Shown here in pieces: positions 52,981-61,886 of a DNA stretch of 64,000 bases. Positions within the stretch are counted from its first letter, which is position 1; every line of letters begins with the position of its first letter. Both the position numbers and the translations under genes were made by a program. The stretch comes from Geodermatophilus obscurus DSM 43160 (GTDB taxonomy: Bacteria; Actinomycetota; Actinomycetes; Mycobacteriales; Geodermatophilaceae), in NCBI RefSeq assembly GCF_000025345.1, contig NC_013757.1, positions 4,774,001-4,838,000 of the forward strand. The letters are read 5' to 3'. Under the pieces are notes generated by a model. That model searched no databases, was not told where the DNA came from, and saw only the letters and a list, made by a program, of their open reading frames with translations.

Positions 52981-53034
52981 CTCCCTGCAGGGTCCCGCCG
53001 CGAGCCTGCGAGCGGTGGGGGGCAGGGAGGTCCT
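52981..53034. repeat. Palindromic intergenic repeat
   Basis: Arms CTCCCTGC (52981-52988) and GCAGGGAG (53022-53029); inner arms CCCGCCGC and GCGGTGGG pair with one G-U. The apex is GAGCCTGCGAG. It ends at the stop codon of the small membrane protein at 53035 and lies 38 bp upstream of the gpm start. Confidence 0.8.
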
Positions 53035-53337
53035 TCATCCGGCGAGCAGCGGCCACAGCAGCCAGGCCTCGAACGCTGCCGGCGGCAGCAGGCCGCTGAA
53101 CAGCCAGGGGCTGCGGACGGGGCGGTCCACCCCCCAGCGCAGTGCCGCGACGGCGGTCACGCTGCAGACCGCGCCGGCGGTCAGCCACAGCAGGGTGCCA
53201 CCCACGTCGACGGCGAGGAGCTGGGCGAAGGTCAGCCGCACCGCGCACAGCAGCAGCGGGTACACCAGCGCGGTCGCGGCGAGCAGGCCCACGAGTGCCC
53301 GGACCTGCCGATGCTGCTGACCGGGACCCTCCTGCAC
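53035..53337 (-). CDS. Small membrane protein, three helices
   Basis: 100-residue protein with hydrophobic segments at ~residues 15-35 ([19 protein letters not shown]), 42-60 ([20 protein letters not shown]) and 80-98 ([18 protein letters not shown]). No family recognised. Start set at the GTG at 53335-53337, which has TAGCGT (53350-53345) 7 nt upstream; a GTG three codons earlier overlaps that box. Confidence 0.7.
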   Translation of the reverse strand: MQEGPGQQHRQVRALVGLLAATALVYPLLLCAVRLTFAQLLAVDVGGTLLWLTAGAVCSVTAVAALRWGVDRPVRSPWLFSGLLPPAAFEAWLLWPLLAG

Positions 53338-53378
53338 CGCCGCCACGCTAACCGCTGACCGCGGCCGGCGGGCCGCCG

Positions 53379-54947
53379 TCAGCTCGTCGCCTGGGCCCGC
53401 CCCGGCAGCCAGACGAGGACGACGACGGCGGCCAGGGCGGTCGCCAGCGCCGTCCCCAGGGCGGTGAGGTGCATCGCCGCCACGAACGCCTCCCGGGCCG
53501 GGCCGACCAGGTCGCCCGCCGCGGCGGCGGCCTCGGGGTCCCCGCCCCCCACGGTCCGCTGCACCGCCGCGAGGGTGCCCACCAGCGAGGTGCTGGCCTC
53601 GGCCCGGGCGTCGGCCGGCAGCGCATCGACCGCGCTCCCGAGCCGGGCCGCGTAGGCGTTGGCCAGCAGCGAGCCGAGGACCGCCACCCCCAGCGCGCCG
53701 CCGACCTGGCGCACGGAGTTGTTCACCGCCGCGCCGGCGCCGGCCTTGTGCCGGGGCACCACCGACATGATCGACTCGGTCGTGGGCGCCATGACCGTCC
53801 CCATCCCGAGGCCCTGCACCGTCAGGATCACGAGGAGCAGCCACAGCGGCGAGGTCGTGTCCAGCAGCTGGAAGCCGCAGACCGCCGCGGTCAGCAGGCC
53901 GAAGCCGGCGCCGACGACGGCCTTGGCGCCGAACCGCTCGGCCAGCCGCGAGCTGCCCGGCGCCATGACCGCCATGCCCAGCGCCATGGGGATGAGCGCC
54001 GCGCCGCTGGCCAGCGGGCCGTGGGCGAGCACGCCCTGCAGGTAGTAGACGACGTAGAAGGTCGCGCCCATGAGGGCGAAGAAGTTCAGCCCGAGAGCGG
54101 CCGCGGCGGCGGAGAAGGCCGGGTTGCGGAAGAGCGTGACGTCCAGCGCCGGGTGCGCCGAGCGGCGCTGCAGCCAGACGAACAGCACCAGCAGGGCCAG
54201 CCCACCGAGCAGTGGCACGAGGACGCCGGGCGACCCCCAGCCCGCTCCCGAGCCGCCGTGGATGATCCCGTAGACCAGCCCGGCCAGTGCCAGCACCGAC
54301 AGCAGGACGCCGGGGATGTCGAGCCGGCCCGGCGAGGGGTCGCGGGACTCCGGGACGACGAGCACCGTCGCCACGATGCCGAGGAGTGCGACCGGCACCG
54401 TGATGAGGAAGATCGCGCCCCACCAGAAGTGCTCGAGCACCGCGCCGCTGGCCAGCGGGCCGCCGGCGACGGCGATCCCGGCGGCGCCCGCCCACACGCC
54501 GATCGCGCGGCCGCGCTCACCCTCCGGGAAGACGTTGGTGATGACGGCGAGGGTCGTCGGCTGGACGGCGGCGCCGCCGATGCCCATGACCGCCCGCCAG
54601 GCGATCAGCTCGCCGGGGCTGCTGCTGAACGCGCCCAGCAACGAGCCGGCCGTGAAGACCGACAGCCCGATCAGCAGCACCCGGCGCCGGCCGATCCGGT
54701 CGCCCATGACGCCCCAGGAGAAGAGCAGACCGGCGAAGACGAGGATGTAGGCGTCGATCGCCCACTGCAGCTGGCCCTGGCTGGCGCCGAGCTGGCGCTG
54801 CAGCGTGGGGATGGCGACGTTGAGGGTCGTGTTACCCATGATCACCACGAGCAGGCAGACCGTCATGGTGGCCAGCACCCACCACCGGCGGGCGTGTCCG
54901 GGCGGCTCCTCGGCGGCCTCGGGGAGCGACCGTTCGGTCGCCGTCAC
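53379..54947 (-). CDS. MFS drug exporter, DHA2/EmrB-QacA type
   Basis: 522-residue 14-helix proton-driven exporter. Motif A-like loop FSWGVMGDRIGRRRVLLIG, motif C region WAGAAGIAVAGGPLASGAVL, and NTTLNVAIPTLQRQLGASQG in helix 1, where DHA2 members usually have an acidic residue before the first NVAIP. The segment near residue 430 is an alanine-rich extracellular loop. Substrate unknown. GTG start overlaps the YbjN gene stop as GTGA. Confidence 0.92.
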   Translation of the reverse strand: MTATERSLPEAAEEPPGHARRWWVLATMTVCLLVVIMGNTTLNVAIPTLQRQLGASQGQLQWAIDAYILVFAGLLFSWGVMGDRIGRRRVLLIGLSVFTAGSLLGAFSSSPGELIAWRAVMGIGGAAVQPTTLAVITNVFPEGERGRAIGVWAGAAGIAVAGGPLASGAVLEHFWWGAIFLITVPVALLGIVATVLVVPESRDPSPGRLDIPGVLLSVLALAGLVYGIIHGGSGAGWGSPGVLVPLLGGLALLVLFVWLQRRSAHPALDVTLFRNPAFSAAAAALGLNFFALMGATFYVVYYLQGVLAHGPLASGAALIPMALGMAVMAPGSSRLAERFGAKAVVGAGFGLLTAAVCGFQLLDTTSPLWLLLVILTVQGLGMGTVMAPTTESIMSVVPRHKAGAGAAVNNSVRQVGGALGVAVLGSLLANAYAARLGSAVDALPADARAEASTSLVGTLAAVQRTVGGGDPEAAAAAGDLVGPAREAFVAAMHLTALGTALATALAAVVVLVWLPGRAQATS

Positions 54948-55477
54948 GCCCCGCCGTCCGGGGCGCCGGTGGCGCGGGACCTGCGGCCGGGGTCGACGAA
55001 GTCGGCGAAGGCCTCCAGGTTGCGCAGGGACTCCCCGCGCTTGACCCGCCACTCCCACTCCCGCCGGATCGACGTGCCGAAGCCGATCTCGAGCATCGTG
55101 TTGAAGTGGTCGTCGGCGTAGCTGAGCACCGCGCCGAGGACGCGGTCCAGCTCCTCCGGCGTGACCGCGGCGTGCGGCAGCCGGCCGGTCAGGTAGACGT
55201 CGCCCACGCTGTCGATGGAGTACGCGACGCCGTACATGCGCGCGTTGTGCTGCAGCAGGTAGGTCCACAGCTGCTCGCGGTTCTCGTCGGGCTGGCGGCA
55301 GACGAAGGCCTCCACCCGCAGCGCGTGCTCGCCGACGATCAGCCCGCAGACGGTCTTGAGCTTCTTGGTGCCGGGCAGGTCGACCAGCCAGCGGCCCGGC
55401 GCGGGGTGCTCGTGCACCAGCTCGTCGTCGCGCAGCGTCTGCTCGATGACCGCGTCGAGCTCCTCGACGACGCTCAC
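54944..55477 (-). CDS. YbjN domain-containing protein
   Basis: 177-residue protein with the YbjN/type III secretion chaperone-like fold (Rv0487 type). Core: [60 protein letters not shown] and [20 protein letters not shown]. It is coupled to mshA by a GTGA overlap, a pairing conserved in actinobacteria; a role in mycothiol metabolism is not shown. Confidence 0.88.
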   Translation of the reverse strand: MSVVEELDAVIEQTLRDDELVHEHPAPGRWLVDLPGTKKLKTVCGLIVGEHALRVEAFVCRQPDENREQLWTYLLQHNARMYGVAYSIDSVGDVYLTGRLPHAAVTPEELDRVLGAVLSYADDHFNTMLEIGFGTSIRREWEWRVKRGESLRNLEAFADFVDPGRRSRATGAPDGGA

Positions 55478-56826
55478 CGGGCCACCTGTGCACCCAGCGC
55501 CCGCACTCCGCCCAGTGCCCAGGCCGGGCGCAGCAGCGTGCCGGGAACCGCTCGCTGGGATGCTGCGGCCATCTCCTCCGCCGCGGCGGTGTAGGCCGCG
55601 ACCAGGCTGTCGACGGTGCGCTCCCAGGAGAAGGCGCCGGCGTGCCGCCGTGCGCCCGCCGAGAGCAGCTCCCGGCGGGCGAGCACGGCGCGGATGGCCG
55701 CGGCGTAGTCGGCCGGGTCCCGGCCCTCGACCAGCACGCCGGAGACGCCGTCCCGGACGGCCGTGCGCAGGCCACCCACGGCGGCCGCGACGACCGGCGT
55801 CCCGCATGCCTGGGCCTCCAGGGCCACCAGCCCGAAGGACTCGTTGTGGCTGGGGACGACGGCGACGTCGGCGGCGCGGTAGTGCTCGGCGAGCAGCTCC
55901 ACGTGCACCGGCGGCAGGAAGCGGAGCAGGTCGGCGATGCCGAGCCCGGCGGCGAGCTGCTCGAGCTGGCGCGGGGCCTCCAGGCCGGTGCCGCTGGGGG
56001 CGCCGACGACGTGCACCTGGAGGCGGTCGCGCAGCGCCGGGTCGTCGGCGAGCATCCGCGCGGCCGCCTCGAGCAGCAGGTCGGGGGCCTTGAGCGGCTG
56101 GATGCGGCCGACGAAGAGCAGGACGACCGCGTCCTCGGCGACCCCGAGCCGGCGGCGGGCCGCCGTCCGGTCACCGGGGGTGAAGCGGTCGAGGTCCACG
56201 CCGGGCGGGACGACGAGGGTGCGCCGCGGGTCGGCGCCGTAGTGGTCGACCAGCTGGCGGGCCTCGTCGGCGGTGTTGGCGACCAGCCGGTCGGCCTCGG
56301 CCACGACCTGCTCCTCGCCGATGACGCGGGCGCGCGGCTCGGGGCGGTCGCCGACCGCGAGCGCGGCGTTCTTCACCTTCGCCAGCGTGTGCGCGGTGTG
56401 GATGAGCGGCACGCTCCACCGGTCGCGGGCCAGCCAGCCGACCTGGCCGGACAGCCAGTAGTGCGAGTGGACGACGTCGTAGTGGCCCGGCTCGTGCTGG
56501 GCCTCCTCGCGCAGGACGGCGGCGGTGAAGGCGCACAGCTGGGCGGGCAGCTCCTCCTTGCCCAGGCCCTCGAACGGGCCGGCGCTGACGTGCCGCACGG
56601 TGACGCCGGGGCTCATCTCCACCACGGGCGGCAGGTCGCTGGACACGGCGCGGGTGAAGACGTCGACGGCGATGCCGCGCTCGGCCAGCCGGCGGGACAC
56701 CTCGACGACGTAGACGTTCATGCCACCGGCGTCGCCGGCACCGGGCTGGTCGAGGGGGCTGGTGTGCACCGAGAGGGTGGCCACCCGCCGGGGCACGGCC
56801 GAGCGGGGACGGCGGCGAGCGGCCAC
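55474..56826 (-). CDS. mshA: D-inositol-3-phosphate glycosyltransferase
   Basis: 450-residue GT4-family enzyme that starts mycothiol synthesis by moving GlcNAc from UDP-GlcNAc to inositol-3-phosphate. N-terminal motif [20 protein letters not shown], inositol-phosphate region [15 protein letters not shown], and [20 protein letters not shown]. The donor-site motif is [20 protein letters not shown]. The GTG at 56824-56826 has GGGAGG 6 nt upstream and gives the usual length; the ATG further upstream lies across the divergent promoter. Confidence 0.95.
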   Translation of the reverse strand: MAARRRPRSAVPRRVATLSVHTSPLDQPGAGDAGGMNVYVVEVSRRLAERGIAVDVFTRAVSSDLPPVVEMSPGVTVRHVSAGPFEGLGKEELPAQLCAFTAAVLREEAQHEPGHYDVVHSHYWLSGQVGWLARDRWSVPLIHTAHTLAKVKNAALAVGDRPEPRARVIGEEQVVAEADRLVANTADEARQLVDHYGADPRRTLVVPPGVDLDRFTPGDRTAARRRLGVAEDAVVLLFVGRIQPLKAPDLLLEAAARMLADDPALRDRLQVHVVGAPSGTGLEAPRQLEQLAAGLGIADLLRFLPPVHVELLAEHYRAADVAVVPSHNESFGLVALEAQACGTPVVAAAVGGLRTAVRDGVSGVLVEGRDPADYAAAIRAVLARRELLSAGARRHAGAFSWERTVDSLVAAYTAAAEEMAAASQRAVPGTLLRPAWALGGVRALGAQVAR

Positions 56827-56875
56827 GTGCGACCTCCCGCCTCGCTCCAGGGCGCCGGGAGGCACCCGCTCGACA

Positions 56876-56888
56876 TTGCAGTCTGCAA
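56876..56888. promoter_or_regulatory. Palindrome in the mshA/SDR divergent gap
   Basis: TTGCAG, T, CTGCAA: a perfect 6-1-6 palindrome 50 bp upstream of mshA and 11 bp before the SDR start. It could be an operator; no known regulator is matched. Confidence 0.4.
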
Positions 56889-56898
56889 CAACGCCAGG

Positions 56899-57693
56899 AT
56901 GGGCCTCATGCCCGGTCCCCCGACCCATCCTGCATCCGGTCCCCGCGAGCTGCCCGGCACGGGGCGGACCGCCGTCGTCACCGGCGCCTCCAGCGGCATC
57001 GGTGCGGCCACCGCGACCCGCTTGGCGGCAGAGGGCTTCGACGTCGTCCTCGGCGCGCGGCGCATGGACCGGCTGACCGGGCTGGCCGCCTCCATCGGCG
57101 CCCGGGCGCTGCCGCTGGACGTCACCGACCCCGACTCGGTGGCGGCGTTCGCCGGCGCCCTGGACCGGGTCGACGTGCTGGTCAACAACGCCGGCGGGGC
57201 CTTCGACGCCAACCCCGTGGCCGAGGCCGACCTGGACTCCTGGGCGCGCACCTACGAGGTCAACGTGCTGGGCACCGTCCGGCTGACCAAGGCGTTGCTG
57301 CCCGCGCTCATCGCCTCGGGCGCCGGCGACGTGCTGTTCGTGGGCTCAACCGCGGGGCTGGTCAGCTACGAGGGCGGCGCGTCCTACACGGCGGCCAAGC
57401 ACGGCGTGCACACGCTGGCCGAGACCCTGCGGCTGGAGCTGTTCGACCAGCCGGTGCGGGTGGTCGAGATCGCACCCGGGATGGTGCGGACCGAGGAGTT
57501 CGCCCTCAACCGGGTCCAGGACCAGGACCGGGCGGAAGCGGTCTACCGCGGGGTCCGCGAGCCGCTGGTGGCCGAGGACGTCGCCGACTGCATCGCCTGG
57601 GCGCTCACCCGCCCGCACCACGTCAACGTCGACCTGCTGGTCGTCCGCCCCCGGGCGCAGGCCGCCCAGCACAAGGTGCACCGGGAGGGCTGA
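56899..57693 (+). CDS. Short-chain dehydrogenase/reductase
   Basis: 264-residue classical SDR. Cofactor motif [20 protein letters not shown] (residue ~26), [11 protein letters not shown], and the catalytic Ser and Tyr-x3-Lys in [20 protein letters not shown] near residue 155. It resembles the mycobacterial Rv0484c SDR, also near mshA. Substrate unknown. Two ATGs are possible (56899 and 56908). The GNAT gene follows 4 bp downstream. Confidence 0.9.
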   Translation: MGLMPGPPTHPASGPRELPGTGRTAVVTGASSGIGAATATRLAAEGFDVVLGARRMDRLTGLAASIGARALPLDVTDPDSVAAFAGALDRVDVLVNNAGGAFDANPVAEADLDSWARTYEVNVLGTVRLTKALLPALIASGAGDVLFVGSTAGLVSYEGGASYTAAKHGVHTLAETLRLELFDQPVRVVEIAPGMVRTEEFALNRVQDQDRAEAVYRGVREPLVAEDVADCIAWALTRPHHVNVDLLVVRPRAQAAQHKVHREG

Positions 57694-57697
57694 GCCG

Positions 57698-58186
57698 GTG
57701 CTGATCCGTGAGGCGACCGACGGGGACTGGCTGGCTGTCCACCCGTTCTTGCGGGCGGTCGTGGACGCCGGGCACACCTACGCCTACCCCGAGGAGCTCT
57801 CCCTGGAGGACGCCCGGCCGCTCTGGATGGAGCAGCCGCCGGGGCGGACCGTGGTCGCGGTAGACGGCGACACCGTGCTCGGCAGCGCCAAGATGGGCCC
57901 CAACCGGCCGGGTCGCGGGTCGCACATCGCGACGGCGAGCTTCCTGGTCGACCCGGCCGCGCAGGGGCGCGGTGTGGGCCGTGCACTGGGCGAGCACGTC
58001 GTCGGCTGGGCCCGCGACGCCGGCTACCGCGGCATCCAGTTCAACGCCGTGGTCGAGACCAACACCGCCGCGGTCTCGCTGTGGCGGTCGCTGGGGTTCG
58101 TCGTCCTCGGCACGGTGCCCGGCGCGTTCCGTCACCCCGAGCACGGCTACGTCGGCCTGCACGTGATGTTCCTCGACCTGACCTGA
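57698..58186 (+). CDS. GNAT-family N-acetyltransferase
   Basis: 162-residue acetyltransferase. Acetyl-CoA motif DPAAQGRGVGRALGEHVVGW (residue ~86-106) and the C-terminal NTAAVSLWRSLGFVVLGTVP. The N-terminus starts directly with the fold (LIREATDGDWLAVHPFLRAV). Acceptor unknown. GTG at 57698. It is downstream of the SDR in one transcription unit that ends in a hairpin. Confidence 0.9.
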   Translation: MLIREATDGDWLAVHPFLRAVVDAGHTYAYPEELSLEDARPLWMEQPPGRTVVAVDGDTVLGSAKMGPNRPGRGSHIATASFLVDPAAQGRGVGRALGEHVVGWARDAGYRGIQFNAVVETNTAAVSLWRSLGFVVLGTVPGAFRHPEHGYVGLHVMFLDLT

Positions 58187-58201
58187 GCACCCTCTGCCGG
58201 G

Positions 58202-58249
58202 GTTCCTCGTGGGCTGCCGCTGCTGCAGCGCCGGCAGTGCGCGAGGAAC
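58202..58249. terminator. Long imperfect hairpin between the GNAT gene and murB
   Basis: Arms 58202-58219 (GTTCCTCGTGGGCTGCCG) and 58232-58249 pair over 18 positions with three mismatches. It lies between convergent genes, so a bidirectional terminator is likely. Confidence 0.7.
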
Positions 58250-58275
58250 GCCGGCAGCGCCGGCCCCGGCGGCCG

Positions 58276-59283
58276 TCAGGGACGGATCGCGGTGGGCTCG
58301 CGCTCCAGGGTCACGCCGAAGCGCTCCTGGACAGCAGCGATGATCTTCTCGGAGAAGGCGAGCAGCTCCTCGGCGGTGGCGCCGGGTTCGGTGGTCAGCG
58401 CGAGGCTGTGGCGGGGCGACGTCCCCACGCGTCCGTGGCGGGTGCCGCGACCGAAGCCGGCGTGCTGCACGAGCCAGGCGGCGCTGAGCTTGACCTCACC
58501 GTCGCCGGCCGGCCAGCTGGGGCAGCCCTCGACGGCCTGGGTCACCGGGACCACCGGGTTGGTGAAGAACGAGCCCGCGCTGCGGCTGGTGGGGTCGGCG
58601 AGGTCCCAGACCATGCCCTTGCCGCGGCGCAGCTCCAGCACCGCGGCGCGGACGTCGGCCAACGGCGCCCGCTCCCCCAGCTCGACGCCGAGGGTGCGCG
58701 CCAGCTCGGCGTAGCCCACCGGCCGGGACAGCTCGCTCGGCTCCAGCTCGAAGGAGACGGTCAGGACGACGAACCGGCCGGGCTCGCGCTTGAGCCGGCT
58801 GTCCCGGTAGGCGAACCCGCAGTCCTCCGCGGGAAGCACCTGCTCGGCCGACCGCGCGCGGTCCCAGACGCGGACGGCGGTGACGACCTGGCCGACCTCC
58901 TGGCCGTAGGCGCCGACGTTCTGCACCGGTGTCGCCCCGGTCGAGCCCGGGATGCCGGACATCGCCTCCATGCCGGCCAGCCGCTGCTCGACGGTGTACG
59001 CCACCAGGTCGTCCCAGGGCTCGCCGGCCTGCACGACCAGCCGGCCGCCGTCGCGCTCGACGCCCCGGCTCCGGACCACGACCACGTCACCGGGCCACCC
59101 GGCGTCCGGGCCGATCAGGTTGGAGCCGCCGCCGAGGACCAGCAGCGGCCGTCCCGCGTCGTCGGCCTCACGGACGGCGGCAACGAGCTCGTCGGGGTCG
59201 GAGACCTCGACCAGCCGGTCGATGGGACCCCCCACGCCGAGGGTCGTCAGCTCCGCGAAGCGGGCGTTGCGTCGGACCTGCAC
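58276..59283 (-). CDS. murB: UDP-N-acetylenolpyruvoylglucosamine reductase
   Basis: 335-residue FAD enzyme completing UDP-MurNAc. FAD-binding motifs VLGGGSNLIGPDAGWPGDVV and GIPGSTGATPVQNVGAYGQE; catalytic serine region RSAGSFFTNPVV and the C-terminal Glu region SLALTTEPGATAEELLAF. GTG start at 59281-59283 with TAGCGT (59295-59290) 6 nt upstream, which suggests a leaderless transcript. Confidence 0.95.
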   Translation of the reverse strand: MQVRRNARFAELTTLGVGGPIDRLVEVSDPDELVAAVREADDAGRPLLVLGGGSNLIGPDAGWPGDVVVVRSRGVERDGGRLVVQAGEPWDDLVAYTVEQRLAGMEAMSGIPGSTGATPVQNVGAYGQEVGQVVTAVRVWDRARSAEQVLPAEDCGFAYRDSRLKREPGRFVVLTVSFELEPSELSRPVGYAELARTLGVELGERAPLADVRAAVLELRRGKGMVWDLADPTSRSAGSFFTNPVVPVTQAVEGCPSWPAGDGEVKLSAAWLVQHAGFGRGTRHGRVGTSPRHSLALTTEPGATAEELLAFSEKIIAAVQERFGVTLEREPTAIRP

Positions 59284-59289
59284 GGCACC

Positions 59290-59309
59290 ACGCTAACCGG
59301 GACTAGGCT
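59290..59309. promoter_or_regulatory. Divergent leaderless promoters of murB and a methyltransferase gene
   Basis: Minus-strand TAGCGT (59295-59290) serves murB at 6 nt; plus-strand TAGGCT (59304-59309) serves the gene at 59318 at 8 nt. Only 34 bp separate the two start codons. Confidence 0.58.
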
Positions 59310-59317
59310 CTGGGCCG

Positions 59318-60190
59318 GTGAGCGAGGCAGGAGGCCGACCCCGGAGAGGCGAGGACCACAAGCGCCGGGCCAGCCTCCCCAGGAAGGCCGGTCCGCGGCT
59401 GGCCGCCGGCCGGGCCCGCGCCCTGGGCCTGCCGACCCGCGGCACCACCAACGCCAACCGGTTGCGCCGGGCCGACCGCTGGCTGCTGGCCACCCAGATG
59501 CCGCGGCTGCGCGACGCCGCCCGGCCGCTCGTCGTCGACCTGGGCTACGGCTCGTCGGCGGTGACCACCCTGGAGCTGGCCGACCGGCTGGGTCCGGAGG
59601 TGCACGGCCTCGAGGTCGTCGGCCTGGAGATCGACCCCGAGCGGGTGGCCGCCGTCGCCGCCGACCGCGATCCGCCCCGGGTCGACTTCCGGGTCGGGGG
59701 CTTCGAGCTGGCCGGCCTGCGCCCGGTGCTGGTGCGGGCGTTCAACGTGCTGCGCCAGTACGACGAGGAGTCCGCCGCGCAGGCCTGGCAGACGATGTGC
59801 GCCGCGCTCGGCCCCGGCGGGCTGCTGGTGGAGGGCACCTGCGACGAGTGGGGACGGCGCTCGGCCTGGGTCGCCCTGGACGCCGACGGACCGCTGACCC
59901 TGACGCTGTCGGCCCGGGTGTCCGACCTCGACGAGCCCTCCGACCTCGCCGAGCGGCTGCCCAAGGCGCTGATCCACCACAACGTGCCCGGTCAGCCGGT
60001 GCACGAGTTCCTCCGCGCCCTCGACACGGCCTGGGCCACCGCGGCCGGGCTGTCCACCTTCGGCCCGCGCCAGCGCTGGACCGCCGCGGTCGAGGCCCTC
60101 GCCGAGCAGGGGTGGCCGTTCGTCGGTTCCAGCCGCCGGTGGCGGCACGGCGAGGTCACCGTGCGCTGGTCCGCCGTCGCCCCGGTCTGA
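59318..60190 (+). CDS. Class I SAM-dependent methyltransferase-like protein
   Basis: 290-residue protein. After a basic ~45-residue N-terminus comes LVVDLGYGSSAVTTLELADR (SAM motif I) and VVGLEIDPERVAAVAADRDP (motif II). The central part FNVLRQYDEESAAQAWQTMC suggests an RNA or small-molecule methylase family restricted to actinobacteria. Divergent from murB as in mycobacteria. Substrate unknown. GTG start fits the -10 box. Confidence 0.82.
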   Translation: MSEAGGRPRRGEDHKRRASLPRKAGPRLAAGRARALGLPTRGTTNANRLRRADRWLLATQMPRLRDAARPLVVDLGYGSSAVTTLELADRLGPEVHGLEVVGLEIDPERVAAVAADRDPPRVDFRVGGFELAGLRPVLVRAFNVLRQYDEESAAQAWQTMCAALGPGGLLVEGTCDEWGRRSAWVALDADGPLTLTLSARVSDLDEPSDLAERLPKALIHHNVPGQPVHEFLRALDTAWATAAGLSTFGPRQRWTAAVEALAEQGWPFVGSSRRWRHGEVTVRWSAVAPV

Positions 60191-60328
60191 GCCGGCCGGG
60201 GAGGCGCGGCCGCAGGAGTGCCCGGCGGCCGGGTCTGATCCGCCTCACGCCTCCCCGGCTGACCTGCACCTCCTCGCCGGCGGGCGGATGAACCTCCCCC
60301 AGCGCCCGCGGGAGGTGATCCGATCCGC

Positions 60329-60334
60329 TACGGT
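60329..60334 (+). promoter_or_regulatory. Predicted -10 box upstream of the EAL gene
   Basis: TACGGT; transcription would start near 60341. The 78-nt leader then contains a mini-frame of ten codons (60390-60422) whose TGA overlaps the EAL GTG. Confidence 0.4.
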
Positions 60335-60418
60335 CCGTACTTGCGGGGCGACGCAGTCGGACTGCGGAGGGGGCGGTGCGGGCAGGACCATGCACTGGCT
60401 GACCCACGGCCCGAGGCC

Positions 60419-61555
60419 GTGACCCCCGCCGGTACGGCAGCGGAGTGGCCACGGCGGGTGGCGTCCGTCCTCGCCGAGCCGTCGCGGCTGCGACTGCTCT
60501 TCCAGCCGATCGTCGACCTGCAGCGCGGCGTCGTCGCGGGCTACGAGACCCTCGCCCGCTTCTCCGAGCCCGATGGCCGGCCGAGCCGGGTGCCGCCCGA
60601 CCAGTGGTTCGCCGCTGCGGGCGCCCAGGGCGTCGGTGCGCAGCTGGAGGGCCTCGTCGTCAGGCGCTGCCTGGACCTGCTGCGCACCGTGCCGCCCAAC
60701 TGCTTCCTCACCGTCAACGTCAGCCCGCACCTGCTCACCGACCCCGAGCTGGCCGAGGCCCTCCTGGCCGTCCAGGACCTCGCGCCCCTCGTCCTCAAGC
60801 TGACCGAGCACCAGGACGTGACCGACCTGGACCCCCTCATGGACCTCCGCGACCGGCTGCGCAGCCGGGGCGCGCTCCTCGCGGTCGACGACGCCGGGTC
60901 GGGCTACTCGGGCCTCCAGCAGATCGCGGCCATCAAGCCCCAGATGGTCAAGCTGGACCGGGCGATCGTGAACGGGGTGGACGGCGACGAGGTCAAGCTG
61001 GCACTCACCGAGCTGCTCGGTGAGTTCGCCGGACGGATCGACGCGTGGCTGCTGGCCGAGGGCATCGAGGCCTGGGGCGAGGTGGAGGCGCTCCTCCGCC
61101 TGGGTGTCCCCCTCGGCCAGGGCTGGCTCTTCGGCCGGCCCGGACCCGCCTGGCCCCGGCTCGACCCGGGGACGGCCGCGCCGCTGCGGTTCCGGTCGGC
61201 CAGGGCGCGCCTGGTCGAGCACGTGGCCAGCCTGGTCGAGGAGGTGCCCGTCGAGGGCGGCCCGGCCGGTGGCGTGGTGCCCGGTGGCCAGACGGGGCTG
61301 CGCGTCGACCCCGGCGGCCGGCCCCAGGCGCTGCTGCTGCCGCGCCGCCGCGGCGACGACGACCCCGGGCACCGGGTCGCCCCGGTGAGCCTCCGCGTCC
61401 CCGTCCTCGCGGGGGTCCGCGAGGTGGCCCGACGGGCCGCGGCGCGCCCCGAGCACTCCCGCTTCGACCCCATCGTCTGCGTCGACGACGTCGGCGTCGC
61501 GGTCGGCGTCGTCCGCGTGGAACGCCTCCTGCTCAGACTCGCCGCCGATGGGTAG
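60419..61555 (+). CDS. EAL-domain protein with substituted active-site glutamate
   Basis: 378-residue protein. Residues ~20-245 are a c-di-GMP phosphodiesterase-type EAL domain: FQPIVDLQRGVVAGYETLAR (Glu43), LTVNVSPHLL (Asn100), AVDDAGSGYSGLQQIAAIKP (Asp157, Asp158), Lys178, AEGIEAWGEVEALLRLG (Glu214) and GQGWLFGRP. At the conserved ExTE metal site the sequence is KLTE, so the first Glu is Lys127. This should impair Mg binding and hydrolysis. The C-terminal ~115 residues end in RFDPIVCVDDVGVAVGVVRV, resembling part of a CBS-like sensor. GTG at 60419; a TTG at 60341 is a less likely start. Confidence 0.87.
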   Translation: MTPAGTAAEWPRRVASVLAEPSRLRLLFQPIVDLQRGVVAGYETLARFSEPDGRPSRVPPDQWFAAAGAQGVGAQLEGLVVRRCLDLLRTVPPNCFLTVNVSPHLLTDPELAEALLAVQDLAPLVLKLTEHQDVTDLDPLMDLRDRLRSRGALLAVDDAGSGYSGLQQIAAIKPQMVKLDRAIVNGVDGDEVKLALTELLGEFAGRIDAWLLAEGIEAWGEVEALLRLGVPLGQGWLFGRPGPAWPRLDPGTAAPLRFRSARARLVEHVASLVEEVPVEGGPAGGVVPGGQTGLRVDPGGRPQALLLPRRRGDDDPGHRVAPVSLRVPVLAGVREVARRAAARPEHSRFDPIVCVDDVGVAVGVVRVERLLLRLAADG

Positions 61556-61629
61556 GAGCGAACGGGCACCGCCGGACGGCGGCGCGGCCCGCACTGCCCA
61601 CCCGTACCACCACTCCGTTCGAGGCACCC

Positions 61630-61806
61630 GTGAAGCAGTTCTCCTGTGGCGACGTCGTCCCCACCTGCACCCGCACCTTCGTCGCACCCACCGACGAGGA
61701 GATCCTCGCCGCCGTGGCCGCGCACGCCCGCGCCGACCACGGCCTCACCGAGATCCCGGCGCACCTGGTCGACGAGGTCCGCAGACGCATCCGCAACGAC
61801 GCGTGA
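61630..61806 (+). CDS. DUF1059 small protein
   Basis: 58-residue protein: KQFSCGDVVPTCTRTFVAPT, then DEEILAAVAAHARADHGLTE and IPAHLVDEVRRRI. The DUF1059 pattern is a short CxxxxxxC head with a helical body; function unknown. GTG at 61630. A repeat hairpin starts right after its stop. Confidence 0.85.
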   Translation: MKQFSCGDVVPTCTRTFVAPTDEEILAAVAAHARADHGLTEIPAHLVDEVRRRIRNDA

Positions 61807-61866
61807 GGAAGGACCCCCTCCTCCCCGCCCCTCGCGAGCTCGGGGCGGTGCCCTGGAGGGGCCGGG
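61807..61866. repeat. Palindromic intergenic repeat
   Basis: GGAAGGACCCCCTCCTCCCC ... CCCCTCGCGAGCTCGGGGCG ... CCCTGGAGGGG, in plus orientation directly after the DUF1059 stop codon. Same family as the other copies. Confidence 0.78.
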
Positions 61867-61886
61867 CTGAGAACCGCTCCGGCACC

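Noticed and set aside
60341-60418. TTG at 60341 as a leaderless start of the EAL protein
   Set aside because: The -10 spacing fits, but leaderless starts are rarely TTG and the extra 26 residues look non-protein-like; GTG at 60419 was kept.
60335-60418. A c-di-GMP riboswitch in the leader of the EAL gene
   Set aside because: The conserved GEMM core letters and paired helices were not found in the 78-nt leader.
10925-61866. Repeated palindromes as a possible CRISPR array
   Set aside because: Copies are thousands of bases apart, not regularly spaced, and there are no spacers or cas genes.
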